Both the position numbers and the translations under genes were made by a program. A model generated the notes under the pieces. That model was not told the DNA's origin. It worked only from the letters and a program-made list of their open reading frames with translations, and searched no databases. Positions 22,502 to 31,190 of a stretch of DNA of 32,855 nt are shown here, in pieces; the stretch's first letter is position 1; each line of letters starts with the position of its first letter. This DNA comes from an uncultured Lachnospiraceae bacterium (GTDB lineage Bacteria > Bacillota > Clostridia > Lachnospirales > Lachnospiraceae): the NCBI GenBank assembly GCA_910580015.1, contig CAJTVT010000030.1, forward strand, positions 1 through 32,855, in the 5' to 3' direction.

Positions 22502-23742
22502 AAAAATATATGGTTCCCATTCTTATCGGAATATTGGGCCTTGTATTGGCGGACTGGTATCTGATTACCACAGCAGTGCATGGTTATCAAGAAAAGATAG
22601 AGATTTTATGTGTCATGATAGAGGAGCAGGAGCAAGGTACAGATAGTCTTTTGACAGTTACAAGATTGTTGAAGGGATTAGAGGAACCAGCAGGTAAATT
22701 GGGCAGAGAACGTTTGGAATCCTACGGATTTCTGAAACAGCAAGATAACAGATTTCGTCGGGAATTGAAGAGTTCTGTTCTGGGTATTTTGGGAATCTCA
22801 GTAGCTCTATTTGGCTTGTATCTGCTGTCGTTGTATTGGGTGTCGAGGAAGTGGAATGACTGTCGGAGGAGGGAGCTTAGAGAGGTAAGCCAAATTTTAA
22901 ATCGATTTTCAGACGATATTTTTGAGATGGAAGCCCAAGAACGGTTGGATGGCAAAGATACAGAGATGGAACGAATCAAAGGTCAACTTGCGGATTTGAG
23001 TGAGCAGCTTCGGTATAGTCAGGAACGTTTGCAAGAGGAAAGAGAGGAGACCAGAAGCCTTGTTACGGATATTTCCCATCAGTTGAAGACGCCAGTTGCA
23101 GGAGTGAAAGCATGTTTTGAGATTTTGAATCAGGAAAATTTGAGTGAGGAAGAAGAAAAAGAGTTTTTGGATCAGTGTGGGAAACAACTTCAGGGATTGG
23201 AAAATTTGACGGGGGCACTTGTCAATATTTCCAGAATGGAGACAGGGATGATCCAGATTCGAAGAGAAGCAGCAGATATTTTGGAAACTTTGGTGCAAGC
23301 AGTAAATCGTGTGTATTTAAAAGCAGATAAAAAGCAGATTGCCATAGAATTTGAAGAAAGTGAAGATTTGGCTGCAACAGTGATTCCTCACGATGTAAAA
23401 TGGGTTTGTGAAGCATTTATCAATATTTTGGAAAACGCGGTGAAATATAGTCCAGAACACACAGAAATTCGAATCCGCATGATGCGTCGTGTCACATTTT
23501 TGCGAATTGAGTTTGAAGATCAGGGAATTGGGATTCCAAAAGCGGAATATCACAAAGTGTTTCAGCGTTTTTATCGCGGGAAGGCACAGGAAGTTGACAT
23601 GGAAGAAGGATCGGGAGTAGGATTATATCTCACCCGGCAGATTTTGGAGCGACATGGTGGAAGCATTACGGTATCGTCTAGATATGAAAGAACACAACAG
23701 CGAGGCAGTACCTTTGTGGTCCAGATTCCTTATCAACCTTGA
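22498..23742 (+). CDS. Sensor histidine kinase
   Basis: A 414-residue kinase and partner of the regulator upstream. Two membrane helices (about 2-24 and 94-115) enclose an extracellular part of roughly 65 residues, longer than the tiny loop of BceS-type intramembrane sensors. A cytoplasmic coiled segment (about 120-185) leads to the H-box LVTDISHQLKTPVAG with His194 as phosphorylation site. The ATPase domain shows the N-box NILENAVKYS, the G1 box DQGIGIP, the F-box FQRFYRG and the G2 box GSGVGLYL. All are intact. ATG 22498 overlaps the regulator's stop, with AAGGAG upstream. Confidence 0.94.
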   Translation: MKKYMVPILIGILGLVLADWYLITTAVHGYQEKIEILCVMIEEQEQGTDSLLTVTRLLKGLEEPAGKLGRERLESYGFLKQQDNRFRRELKSSVLGILGISVALFGLYLLSLYWVSRKWNDCRRRELREVSQILNRFSDDIFEMEAQERLDGKDTEMERIKGQLADLSEQLRYSQERLQEEREETRSLVTDISHQLKTPVAGVKACFEILNQENLSEEEEKEFLDQCGKQLQGLENLTGALVNISRMETGMIQIRREAADILETLVQAVNRVYLKADKKQIAIEFEESEDLAATVIPHDVKWVCEAFINILENAVKYSPEHTEIRIRMMRRVTFLRIEFEDQGIGIPKAEYHKVFQRFYRGKAQEVDMEEGSGVGLYLTRQILERHGGSITVSSRYERTQQRGSTFVVQIPYQP

Positions 23743-23747
23743 GTTCA

Positions 23748-23785
23748 TGAAAAAGTCTTACAAATATGTAAGTCTTTTTTTTTCA
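23748..23785 (+). terminator. Terminator after the histidine kinase gene
   Basis: CTTACA/TGTAAG (23757-23762 with 23767-23772) with a 4-nt loop, extended by A-rich and T-rich flanks with one mismatch, and followed by nine T. It separates the two-component genes from the transporter genes. Confidence 0.65.
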
Positions 23786-23875
23786 TTTGCAAGCGTTCTG
23801 AAAGAAATCGGAGCTAAACTATAAGTAAAGCAGCCAGCAATGAAATGTTGAGATATATCAAAGGAGGATTATCAT

Positions 23876-24547
23876 ATGGAAACGATTTTAAAGACAGAAC
23901 AGCTATGCAAATATTATGGAACTGGGGAAAATCAGGTACAGGCAGTCAAAGACACCAATATCACCATTCAAAAAGGAGAATTTGCCGCTATTGTGGGAAA
24001 ATCGGGTTCTGGAAAAAGTACCCTGCTCCATCTGTTGGGGGGGCTGGACATTCCCACCAGTGGAACTGTGTGGATGAACGGAAAAAATATTTTTGCGCTG
24101 AAGGAGGAAGAACTTGCTGTATTTCGCAGAAGGAAAATTGGATTTATCTTTCAGGCGTTTAATCTGGTATCTTCGATCAATGTCTGGGAAAACATTGTGC
24201 TGCCAATAGGTCTGGATGGAAGAGACGTGGACGAAAGTTTTGTGCGAGATATTATTGGCACATTGGGATTAGAGGAAAAGATACACAATCTCCCTAACAC
24301 CTTGTCTGGCGGGCAACAGCAGCGTGTAGCGATTGCAAGAGCGATTGCATCCAAGCCAGACATTATTCTTGCAGATGAACCAACAGGAAATTTGGATTCG
24401 AAGACCAGTGACGAGGTGATTGGTCTTTTGAAAATGTCGGCACAGAAATATGGGCAGACACTTGTAATGATTACCCATGATCAGGATATTGCCCAGATTG
24501 CGGATCGGATTCTGGTGATTGAAGATGGAAAGGTGGTGGAGCAGTGA
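23876..24547 (+). CDS. ABC transporter ATP-binding protein (LolD/MacB type)
   Basis: A 223-residue ATPase. Walker A is GKSGSGKST (41-49), followed by the Q-loop FIFQAFNLV, the signature LSGGQQQR, Walker B with IILADEPTGNLD, and the H-loop MITHD. All catalytic residues are present. ATG 23876 follows AAAGGAGG. The permease start lies at the stop codon, sharing bases, so the two are coupled. It is 133 bp from the kinase gene, past a terminator; a weak TATAAG with a poor -35 in that gap suggests an activated promoter, probably driven by the adjacent response regulator. Confidence 0.94.
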   Translation: METILKTEQLCKYYGTGENQVQAVKDTNITIQKGEFAAIVGKSGSGKSTLLHLLGGLDIPTSGTVWMNGKNIFALKEEELAVFRRRKIGFIFQAFNLVSSINVWENIVLPIGLDGRDVDESFVRDIIGTLGLEEKIHNLPNTLSGGQQQRVAIARAIASKPDIILADEPTGNLDSKTSDEVIGLLKMSAQKYGQTLVMITHDQDIAQIADRILVIEDGKVVEQ

Positions 24548-27000
24548 TGAAAGTTTCCATTCGAAAACTGGCGTTTTCTAATCTGCGTCAAAATCAATTT
24601 CGAAGTATTTTAATGATATTGTCAATCTTTTTGACAACATTGCTGCTGGCATCTATTGCAGGTTTTGGCTGTGGATTGGTTCGACATAACCGTCAGAATG
24701 CCGGAAACATCTATGGGAATTATTGTGGAACTTTTATTCAGGTGTCAGAGGAACAATATGAGCAGATAAGATTGCGCAGCGAGTTTACAAGTGTGGGAAA
24801 AGGGGCATATGTAGCGCAGGTAAATTCTGAAAATGCAGAAAATGGTATTGATATGGGATTGTCCTTTTTGGACAAAACGGCAGCAGAAAATATGAATTTT
24901 TTGAGTTCACTGAAAGTGGGGACATTGCCAGTTAAGGAAAATGAAATTGTGGCATCTGAGGAGTTTTTTGCATTGCTGGGACTGGATCATGCAGAGCCAG
25001 GAGATTTGGTCACAGTGCCATACCGAGTGGATAGTAAAAGTGCTTATACGGAACATGAATTTATGGTCAGTGGGGTGATAAATTCTCAGAAAACGGGAGT
25101 GGTTCAAAAGGCTTTTCAGGGGTATGTGTCCCAGGAGTTTTACGAATCCCACTATTCAAAGGAAATGCGTTCATACCAGGTTTCTTTTCGGCTAAGCGAT
25201 TTTGTGGAAGTCTATGGTGATAGTGAGGAACTTTTACAGGAGATGGGAGCCCTGGTGGGAATTGAAAAAGATCAGGTTTCCCCGAATTTTGGATATATGA
25301 TATGGGCTTATGATCCTGGCACAGAGACCGTGTTGGCTTGTATATTAATTGCCTTGATGGTTATTTTTGTGTCGGTGGCGGTTATCTATAATATTTTTCA
25401 GGTGGGAATTGTGCAGAAAATTCAAGAATATGGTAAGATCCGAGCGATAGGTGCCACAAAGAAGCAGATGAAGAGGTTGGTATTGACAGAGGGTATGATG
25501 CTGGCAGCGATCGGCATTCCTCTGGGGATTTTGTTTGGAACCATCACTGCTGAAGTGTTATTTAGAAAGTTGATTTTATCAGGGAGCGCAGTTTTGACGG
25601 GAGTACAGTTTTCTAAAGTATCTGTGGTTTCCCTGCCATTGCTGCTTGTGGTGGCATTGGCTGCTGTTATAACAATCCGTCTGGCGTTATTCTATCCTAT
25701 ACGAACGGTAGTCAGAATTTCTCCGGTGGAGGCTATGCGTTATCAGGAGAGCTCTGGCAGGAAAAAGTCTATGCGCAAAGGTGTGAAGAGAATATCTGTC
25801 TTGGGCATGACCATGGCAGTTCTGGCGCAGAACCGTCGTAGAACGGTGTCCACCATCTTTACGATGGGGTTATCTTGTGTACTGTTTGTGGTGCTTTCGA
25901 ATCTGGCAGGAAATTTTGATCAAGAATTTGAGGCTCGGCGTTCTATGGAATATGGACAGTTCTCTATTGAGCTGGATTGCAGCTTGAATGATGAGGCCTA
26001 CCCAGAAAACAATCTGTTCAATGTTCAGCGCCAGAATCCTTTGGGGAAAGAATTTCGGGAACAGTTAAAGGCAATTCCTGGGGTTACAGAGGTGAGAGAG
26101 ATGAAGGTGTTTGCGGCAGAAAATCTGCAAGTTGGCAACGAGGATGAGGATGGACCTCGAACCACCATCTGTGTTTTGGACAGAGAGGCATTTGACCGAT
26201 ATGGAAAGGGCTCAGTCTTAGGAAATGTAGATTACGACCAAGTAAGCGCCAAAGATGGGATCATTTATGGATTTTCTACTTTTTTTGAAGAATATGGATA
26301 TGAGCTTGGGCAGCAAATACATTGGAAAGATTTAACGGGAGGTCAGGCGGAGTATCAGGGAGAAATTATGGGTTCTTTTGGCTCTGCTCCTGGAAGCTGG
26401 GTGATTACGCAGGAGACATTTGATAAACTTGGGATTAAGGAGGAAGTCACAGAAAAAGTCTGGGTGGACTGTGCTGTGAAGGATAAAGCAAAAGTGGAGG
26501 CAGCCATTTCGGAACTTTTGACAGGCACTTCCCATGTGGAGATGGATTCCTATGACAATGCGATGAAACAGGCAAAGATGGGAACCAGTGTGATGCAGTA
26601 TGGTATATATTCATTTTTGGCATTACTTGGCATTATAGGATTTTTCAATATGGCCAACACGATTATCACAGGGGTGGTTACTAGAAAACGCGAGTTGGGA
26701 GTGCTGCAAGCGGTTGGCATGACGAACCGCCAGCTCAATCAAATGCTTCAAATGGAAGGAATCCTTTTTTCAATAGGAACAGCAGTGGTATCACTGGTAG
26801 TGGGTTGCCCATTCGGTTACGCATTGTTCCAGTATGCAAAAGAAAAACATACTTTTGGAATCAATGAATATCACTTTCCAATGGTGGAGATTGGTGTCAT
26901 GATTTTGGTTATCGTATTACTCCAAGGGGCGCTCTCATTCTTGCTTAGTAGAAATTTACGGAGAGAATCATTGGTGGAGCGGATTAATTATCATATGTAG
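24547..27000 (+). CDS. FtsX/MacB-type ABC transporter permease
   Basis: An 817-residue permease. The first membrane helix (about 20-44) is followed by a large extracellular domain, then three helices of the first FtsX block (about 255-380, with EYGKIRAIGATKKQMKRLVL). A second half follows with its own helix (about 430-450), a second extracellular domain and a final FtsX block of three helices (with KRELGVLQAVGMTNRQLNQM). Two FtsX halves in one chain mean one copy may suffice with the ATPase dimer. Such systems with an adjacent two-component pair usually export or remove antimicrobial peptides or respond to envelope damage. The substrate is unknown. A terminator follows the gene. Confidence 0.9.
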   Translation: MKVSIRKLAFSNLRQNQFRSILMILSIFLTTLLLASIAGFGCGLVRHNRQNAGNIYGNYCGTFIQVSEEQYEQIRLRSEFTSVGKGAYVAQVNSENAENGIDMGLSFLDKTAAENMNFLSSLKVGTLPVKENEIVASEEFFALLGLDHAEPGDLVTVPYRVDSKSAYTEHEFMVSGVINSQKTGVVQKAFQGYVSQEFYESHYSKEMRSYQVSFRLSDFVEVYGDSEELLQEMGALVGIEKDQVSPNFGYMIWAYDPGTETVLACILIALMVIFVSVAVIYNIFQVGIVQKIQEYGKIRAIGATKKQMKRLVLTEGMMLAAIGIPLGILFGTITAEVLFRKLILSGSAVLTGVQFSKVSVVSLPLLLVVALAAVITIRLALFYPIRTVVRISPVEAMRYQESSGRKKSMRKGVKRISVLGMTMAVLAQNRRRTVSTIFTMGLSCVLFVVLSNLAGNFDQEFEARRSMEYGQFSIELDCSLNDEAYPENNLFNVQRQNPLGKEFREQLKAIPGVTEVREMKVFAAENLQVGNEDEDGPRTTICVLDREAFDRYGKGSVLGNVDYDQVSAKDGIIYGFSTFFEEYGYELGQQIHWKDLTGGQAEYQGEIMGSFGSAPGSWVITQETFDKLGIKEEVTEKVWVDCAVKDKAKVEAAISELLTGTSHVEMDSYDNAMKQAKMGTSVMQYGIYSFLALLGIIGFFNMANTIITGVVTRKRELGVLQAVGMTNRQLNQMLQMEGILFSIGTAVVSLVVGCPFGYALFQYAKEKHTFGINEYHFPMVEIGVMILVIVLLQGALSFLLSRNLRRESLVERINYHM

Positions 27001-27040
27001 AAACACAAAAAACGAAAGTAGGGAAGAAACATAAGCAATC

Positions 27041-27094
27041 GAGGTGTTGGAGCTGGAAATGTGAAATTGCCAGTTCTAACATCTCTGTTTTTTT
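27041..27094 (+). terminator. Terminator after the FtsX-type permease
   Basis: A 16-bp stem with G-U pairs (27041-27056 with 27070-27085) and a 13-nt loop, followed by TG and seven T. Confidence 0.85.
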
Positions 27095-27103
27095 GTCCAG
27101 CAA

Positions 27104-27132
27104 TTGAATTTTCCAGGAAAATTTTGTATAAT
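27104..27132 (+). promoter_or_regulatory. Promoter with an overlapping palindrome, exporter operon
   Basis: TTGAAT (27104-27109), 17 bp, TATAAT (27127-27132). A perfect inverted repeat AATTTTCC-A-GGAAAATT (27107-27123) overlaps the -35 and fills most of the spacer, the usual place of a repressor operator. A second TATAAT at 27152-27157 has no good -35. Confidence 0.75.
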
Positions 27133-27198
27133 TCCTTTTAGTCGGGATAAGTATAATATTTAGAAAGAGACCCGGAAACAAGGGCGAAAGGAATCTCT

Positions 27199-28947
27199 AT
27201 GAAAAATTTATTGATGTATTTGAAAAATTATAAGAAAGAATGTGTGTTGGCGCCTCTGTTTAAAATGTTGGAGGCGTCCTTTGAACTGATTGTTCCTCTG
27301 GTGGTGTCTGCCATTATTGATGTGGGTATTGCAGACAGTGACAGCGGGTTTATCCTGCGGATGTGTCTCGTTATGGTGGCTCTGGGACTGATAGGGTTAA
27401 TATGTTCTGTCACTGCCCAGTATTTTGCAGCAAAGGCTGCGGCAGGGTTTGGAACGAAAGTACGTCATGCATTGTTTGCTCATATTCAGACTTTTTCCTT
27501 TTCAGAAATTGATAAGGCTGGAACAGCTACCTTGATTACAAGAATGACCAGTGATATCAATCAGGCGCAGTCCGGTGTGAACATGGTGTTGCGACTGTTT
27601 CTGCGGTCTCCCTTTATCGTATTTGGAGCTATGGTGATGGCATTTACGATTGACTGGAAAGCAGCTCTCATTTTCGTTGTGACAATACCACTGTTGTCGT
27701 TGGTTGTGTTCGGCGTGATGGCAGTGAGTATTCCTCTGTATCGGAAAGTACAGGAACGATTAGATAAAGTGCTGGGTATTACGAGAGAAAATCTGACAGG
27801 CGCCAGAGTGATTCGTGCATTTCACAAAGAGGAGGAGGAAAAGGAACGGTTTGAGGAAGGGTTGGAAAGCCTTACCGCCATGCAGACATATGTGGGAAAA
27901 ATCAGCGCTTTTTTAAATCCTGTGACATATGTAATTGTCAATGGTGCAACCATCGTTCTTTTGTATACTGGTGCGATACAGGTCAATATTGGAAACCTTA
28001 CGCAGGGAGAAGTTGTTGCCCTAGTCAACTATATGTCTCAGATTCTGGTGGAGTTGATCAAACTTGCCAATTTGATTGTGACCATCACCAAGGCAGCGGC
28101 ATGTGGAAATCGTGTATCATCTATTTTGGAGATGAAAAGCAGTATGCCTCTCACACAGGAATGGAAAGGATCATTGGACTTAGAAGAGAAACAAGAAAAG
28201 GATCCAGAAGGAATACCTATGGTACAGTTTTCCCATGTGGGTCTCACCTATCAGGAGGCAGGCGGGGAAAGTCTATCAGATATAGATTTTTCTGTGGAAA
28301 AAGGTGAAACGATCGGTGTAATTGGTGGAACAGGTTCAGGAAAGACATCTCTGGTACATTTGATTCCTCGGTTTTATGATGTGACCAGAGGGGAAGTGCT
28401 GATTCAGGGGAAGAACGTAAAGGAATTTTCCTTGGAAGAACTTCGTCAGAAGGTGGGGATTGTCATGCAGAAAGCGGTGCTCTTTCAGGGAACCATCCGT
28501 GAGAATCTCTGCTGGGGCAAAGAGGATGCCACAGATGAAGAATTGTATCAAGCGTTGGACACAGCGCAGGCCAGAGAGGTTGTGGAGAGCAAGGAAGGAA
28601 AATTAGATTCTATTGTGGAACAGGGGGGGAAGAATTTCTCTGGTGGGCAGAGACAACGTTTGACAATTGCAAGGGCATTGGTGCGCAAACCGGAAATTTT
28701 GATTTTGGATGACAGCGCTTCAGCACTTGACTATGCCACGGATGCAAGGCTTAGAAAAGCAATTCGTGACATGGAAGGAAAACCTACGGTATTTATTGTG
28801 TCTCAGCGGACTTCTTCTATTCAACATGCAGATAAAATTATTGTGTTAGATGATGGGGAAGTGGCAGGAATAGGGACTCATGAAAAATTGCTGGAGCAGT
28901 GCCAAGTTTACCAAGAAATCTATGATTCCCAGTATAAAAAGCAGTAG
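27199..28947 (+). CDS. Half-size ABC exporter, degenerate-site subunit
   Basis: A 582-residue fused permease-ATPase with six membrane helices in the first 310 residues, then an ATPase with Walker A GGTGSGKT (about 376-383), Q-loop GIVMQKAVLF and signature FSGGQRQRL (about 480). Walker B reads ILILDDSASALD, with Asp505 where active sites have Glu; the H-loop is VSQRTS, with Gln in place of the usual His. This chain's own Walker site is therefore catalytically poor, but its signature is intact. Together with the next gene, whose motifs are the reverse, it forms a heterodimeric exporter of the BmrCD/LmrCD/TM287-288 kind. Substrates of such pumps are drugs, peptides or lipids. ATG 27199 follows AAAGGA. 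Confidence 0.93.
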   Translation: MKNLLMYLKNYKKECVLAPLFKMLEASFELIVPLVVSAIIDVGIADSDSGFILRMCLVMVALGLIGLICSVTAQYFAAKAAAGFGTKVRHALFAHIQTFSFSEIDKAGTATLITRMTSDINQAQSGVNMVLRLFLRSPFIVFGAMVMAFTIDWKAALIFVVTIPLLSLVVFGVMAVSIPLYRKVQERLDKVLGITRENLTGARVIRAFHKEEEEKERFEEGLESLTAMQTYVGKISAFLNPVTYVIVNGATIVLLYTGAIQVNIGNLTQGEVVALVNYMSQILVELIKLANLIVTITKAAACGNRVSSILEMKSSMPLTQEWKGSLDLEEKQEKDPEGIPMVQFSHVGLTYQEAGGESLSDIDFSVEKGETIGVIGGTGSGKTSLVHLIPRFYDVTRGEVLIQGKNVKEFSLEELRQKVGIVMQKAVLFQGTIRENLCWGKEDATDEELYQALDTAQAREVVESKEGKLDSIVEQGGKNFSGGQRQRLTIARALVRKPEILILDDSASALDYATDARLRKAIRDMEGKPTVFIVSQRTSSIQHADKIIVLDDGEVAGIGTHEKLLEQCQVYQEIYDSQYKKQ

Positions 28948-28961
28948 CGCAGGAGGAAGAG

Positions 28962-30719
28962 ATGGAAAAGAAAGAAAAGAAATATCAGGGCAAAACCTTA
29001 AAGAAAGTCTTGAAATACATTCAGTCTTATCGAGTGTATTTGGCGTTGTCATTGGCATTTGCGGTGGCAACTGTGGCGGCTACTTTGTATATTCCAGTGC
29101 TGACGGGACGTGCCATTGATCATATTTTGGGGCCTGGGCAGGTGGAATTTTCAGTTCTCACAAAATTGTTATGGCAGATGGGCATCATTATCTTGGTGAC
29201 AGCGCTGGCACAGTGGTTGATGAATGTGTGCAATAATAAGATAACTTATGAGGTGGTGCAGGATGTCCGCAGAGAGGCATTTGCCAAGATTGAGATTCTT
29301 CCACTGAAATTTATTGATGGTCATTCTCATGGTGAGCTGGTGAGTCGGGTGATTGCAGATGTGGATCAGTTTGCGGATGGATTGCTTATGGGATTTTCTC
29401 AATTGTTCACAGGAGTGGTCACAATTTTAGGCACATTACTGTTTATGCTGAGCATTAATGTCAAGATTACATTGGTGGTAGTTCTTGTAACACCAGTATC
29501 GCTGTTTGTGGCTGCTTTTATTGCGAAGAGAACATTTTCTATGTTTATGCTTCAGTCTACCACACGAGGAGAACAAACCTCATTAATTAATGAAATGATT
29601 GAAAACCAGAAAGTGGTTCAGGCGTTCTCCAAAGAAAGTGATGTGTTGGAAAAATTTGACGAAATCAATGGCAGGTTGGAAAAAGCATCCTTGCAGGCAA
29701 CGTTTTTTTCCTCCTTGACCAATCCCGGAACTCGTTTTGTCAACAGTCTGGTGTATACAGGTGTGGCTTTGGTGGGAGCATTGTTTGCGATGTCTGGCGG
29801 TGCGTTTACTGTGGGACAGTTGTCTTGTTTTTTAAGCTATGCCAATCAATATACGAAGCCTTTTAATGAGATTTCTGGTGTGGTAACGGAATTGCAGAAT
29901 GCCCTTGCCTGTGCAGAACGGATCTTTACGTTGATTGAGGAAGAACCACAAATTCCAGAGCCTGCACAGGCAGAGATTTTGGAGCATGTGGAGGGAAATG
30001 TTGATCTGGAACATGTGTATTTCTCGTATGAACCAGGACAGAAATTAATTGAAGATTTTAATTTAAAAGTACAGCCGGGGCAAAGGGTGGCAATTGTAGG
30101 TCCCACTGGTTGTGGCAAGACGACGCTGATCAATCTGCTCATGCGTTTTTATGATGTGGATGACGGATGCATTGAGGTGGAAAATAAAGATATCCGAACA
30201 GTGACCCGAAAAAGTCTGCGAGAGAGTTATGGTATGGTCTTGCAGGAGACATGGTTGAAAGCGGGGACCATTCGGGATAATCTTAAGATGGGAAAACCTG
30301 ACGCAACAGAGGAGGAATTGCTGGAGGCAGCAAAGGCAGCACATGCTCACAGCTTTATCAAACGTCTACCCCAAGGGTATGATACAGTGATTGGCGAAGA
30401 TGGCGGAAGTTTGTCGGCAGGCCAAAAGCAATTACTCTGTATTGCCCGTGTCATGCTTTGCTTGCCTCCCATGTTGATTTTGGATGAAGCGACTTCCTCC
30501 ATTGATACGAGAACAGAGATGAAGATACAAAATGCCTTTGCGCGAATGATGAAAGGACGTACCAGCTTTATTGTAGCGCATCGTCTGTCCACCATCCAGG
30601 AGGCTGATATTATTTTGGTGATGAAGGATGGACATATTTTGGAACAGGGAGACCATACGCAATTGCTAGAACAGAAAGGTTTCTATTCAGAGCTCTATCA
30701 CAGCCAATTTGCAGTATAA
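28962..30719 (+). CDS. Half-size ABC exporter, catalytic-site subunit
   Basis: A 585-residue fused permease-ATPase, 14 bp downstream of its partner. Six membrane helices occupy about residues 20-310. Walker A is GPTGCGKT, Walker B MLILDEATSSID with catalytic Glu509, and the H-loop is VAHRLST, all canonical. The signature is LSAGQKQLL (484-492), with Ala for the first Gly of LSGGQ. The consensus ATP site of the heterodimer would thus use this Walker pair with the partner's intact FSGGQ, and the degenerate site the reverse. ATG 28962 follows CAGGAGGAAGAG. The downstream gene, veg, has its own promoter. Confidence 0.93.
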   Translation: MEKKEKKYQGKTLKKVLKYIQSYRVYLALSLAFAVATVAATLYIPVLTGRAIDHILGPGQVEFSVLTKLLWQMGIIILVTALAQWLMNVCNNKITYEVVQDVRREAFAKIEILPLKFIDGHSHGELVSRVIADVDQFADGLLMGFSQLFTGVVTILGTLLFMLSINVKITLVVVLVTPVSLFVAAFIAKRTFSMFMLQSTTRGEQTSLINEMIENQKVVQAFSKESDVLEKFDEINGRLEKASLQATFFSSLTNPGTRFVNSLVYTGVALVGALFAMSGGAFTVGQLSCFLSYANQYTKPFNEISGVVTELQNALACAERIFTLIEEEPQIPEPAQAEILEHVEGNVDLEHVYFSYEPGQKLIEDFNLKVQPGQRVAIVGPTGCGKTTLINLLMRFYDVDDGCIEVENKDIRTVTRKSLRESYGMVLQETWLKAGTIRDNLKMGKPDATEEELLEAAKAAHAHSFIKRLPQGYDTVIGEDGGSLSAGQKQLLCIARVMLCLPPMLILDEATSSIDTRTEMKIQNAFARMMKGRTSFIVAHRLSTIQEADIILVMKDGHILEQGDHTQLLEQKGFYSELYHSQFAV

Positions 30720-30765
30720 ATATGCTGTTGGACGGGCGCTGTCGAATCGTGGGACATATTTCCCT

Positions 30766-30794
30766 TTGACAATAATTTAACACAGTGATATACT
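30766..30794 (+). promoter_or_regulatory. Near-consensus strong promoter of veg
   Basis: TTGACA (30766-30771), 17 bp, TATACT (30789-30794), with TG at 30786-30787 as an extended -10. In B. subtilis veg is known for one of the strongest sigma-A promoters, so the property appears conserved. The predicted leader is about 70 nt. Confidence 0.85.
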
Positions 30795-30872
30795 AAAAGG
30801 GATTTAGAGTTGTTTATGAGAGGATTTGAAAGTGTTCAATACTTCTCCGATTAGTGAAATGAGGTGGAAAGA

Positions 30873-31121
30873 ATGGCAGTACAACAGGCAGATATTGATA
30901 AAGTACGCGCATCGGTATCAGGGCAGTTGGGAAATAAAGTCATGATACAGTTAGACAGAGGGCGTAACAGAATTGACATTCAACAAGGCGTAATTCAGGG
31001 AGCCTATCCTTCCGTATTCACCATTTTGGTTGATGATGAGAACGAGAAGAATCCACCCAAGTTACTTTCTTTTAGCTATGCAGATGTGTTGACAAGAGAC
31101 GTAAGAATGAAATTGTGTTAA
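30873..31121 (+). CDS. veg: Veg family protein
   Basis: An 82-residue protein with the Veg family core: VRASVSGQLGNKVMIQLDRGRNRIDIQQGVIQGAYPSVFTI, here seen as G-rich beta strands, ending in SFSYADVLTRDVRM. The fold is a small beta barrel. In B. subtilis Veg stimulates biofilm formation and is highly expressed; its mechanism is not settled. ATG 30873 follows GAGGTG at 6 nt; GTG 30864 is part of that ribosome site and is rejected. It sits close to the SPOCS gene. Confidence 0.93.
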   Translation: MAVQQADIDKVRASVSGQLGNKVMIQLDRGRNRIDIQQGVIQGAYPSVFTILVDDENEKNPPKLLSFSYADVLTRDVRMKLC

Positions 31122-31133
31122 GTCAGAATGAAT

Positions 31134-31187
31134 AAAATGCTCCAGTTCTGAATAGAATGTACCAATATTCAGGATAGGAGCGTTTTT
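31134..31187 (+). terminator. Long hairpin covering the ribosome site of the SPOCS gene
   Basis: Outer stem 31134-31143 with 31177-31186 (10 bp, one G-U), inner stem CTGAATA/TATTCAG (31148-31154 with 31166-31172) and a loosely paired joint. Five T at 31183-31187 follow the GC-rich part, so it could terminate the veg transcript. The AGGAG (31176-31180) used by the GTG start at 31191 lies inside the right arm, so it could also hide the ribosome site. Confidence 0.65.
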
Positions 31188-31190
31188 ATT

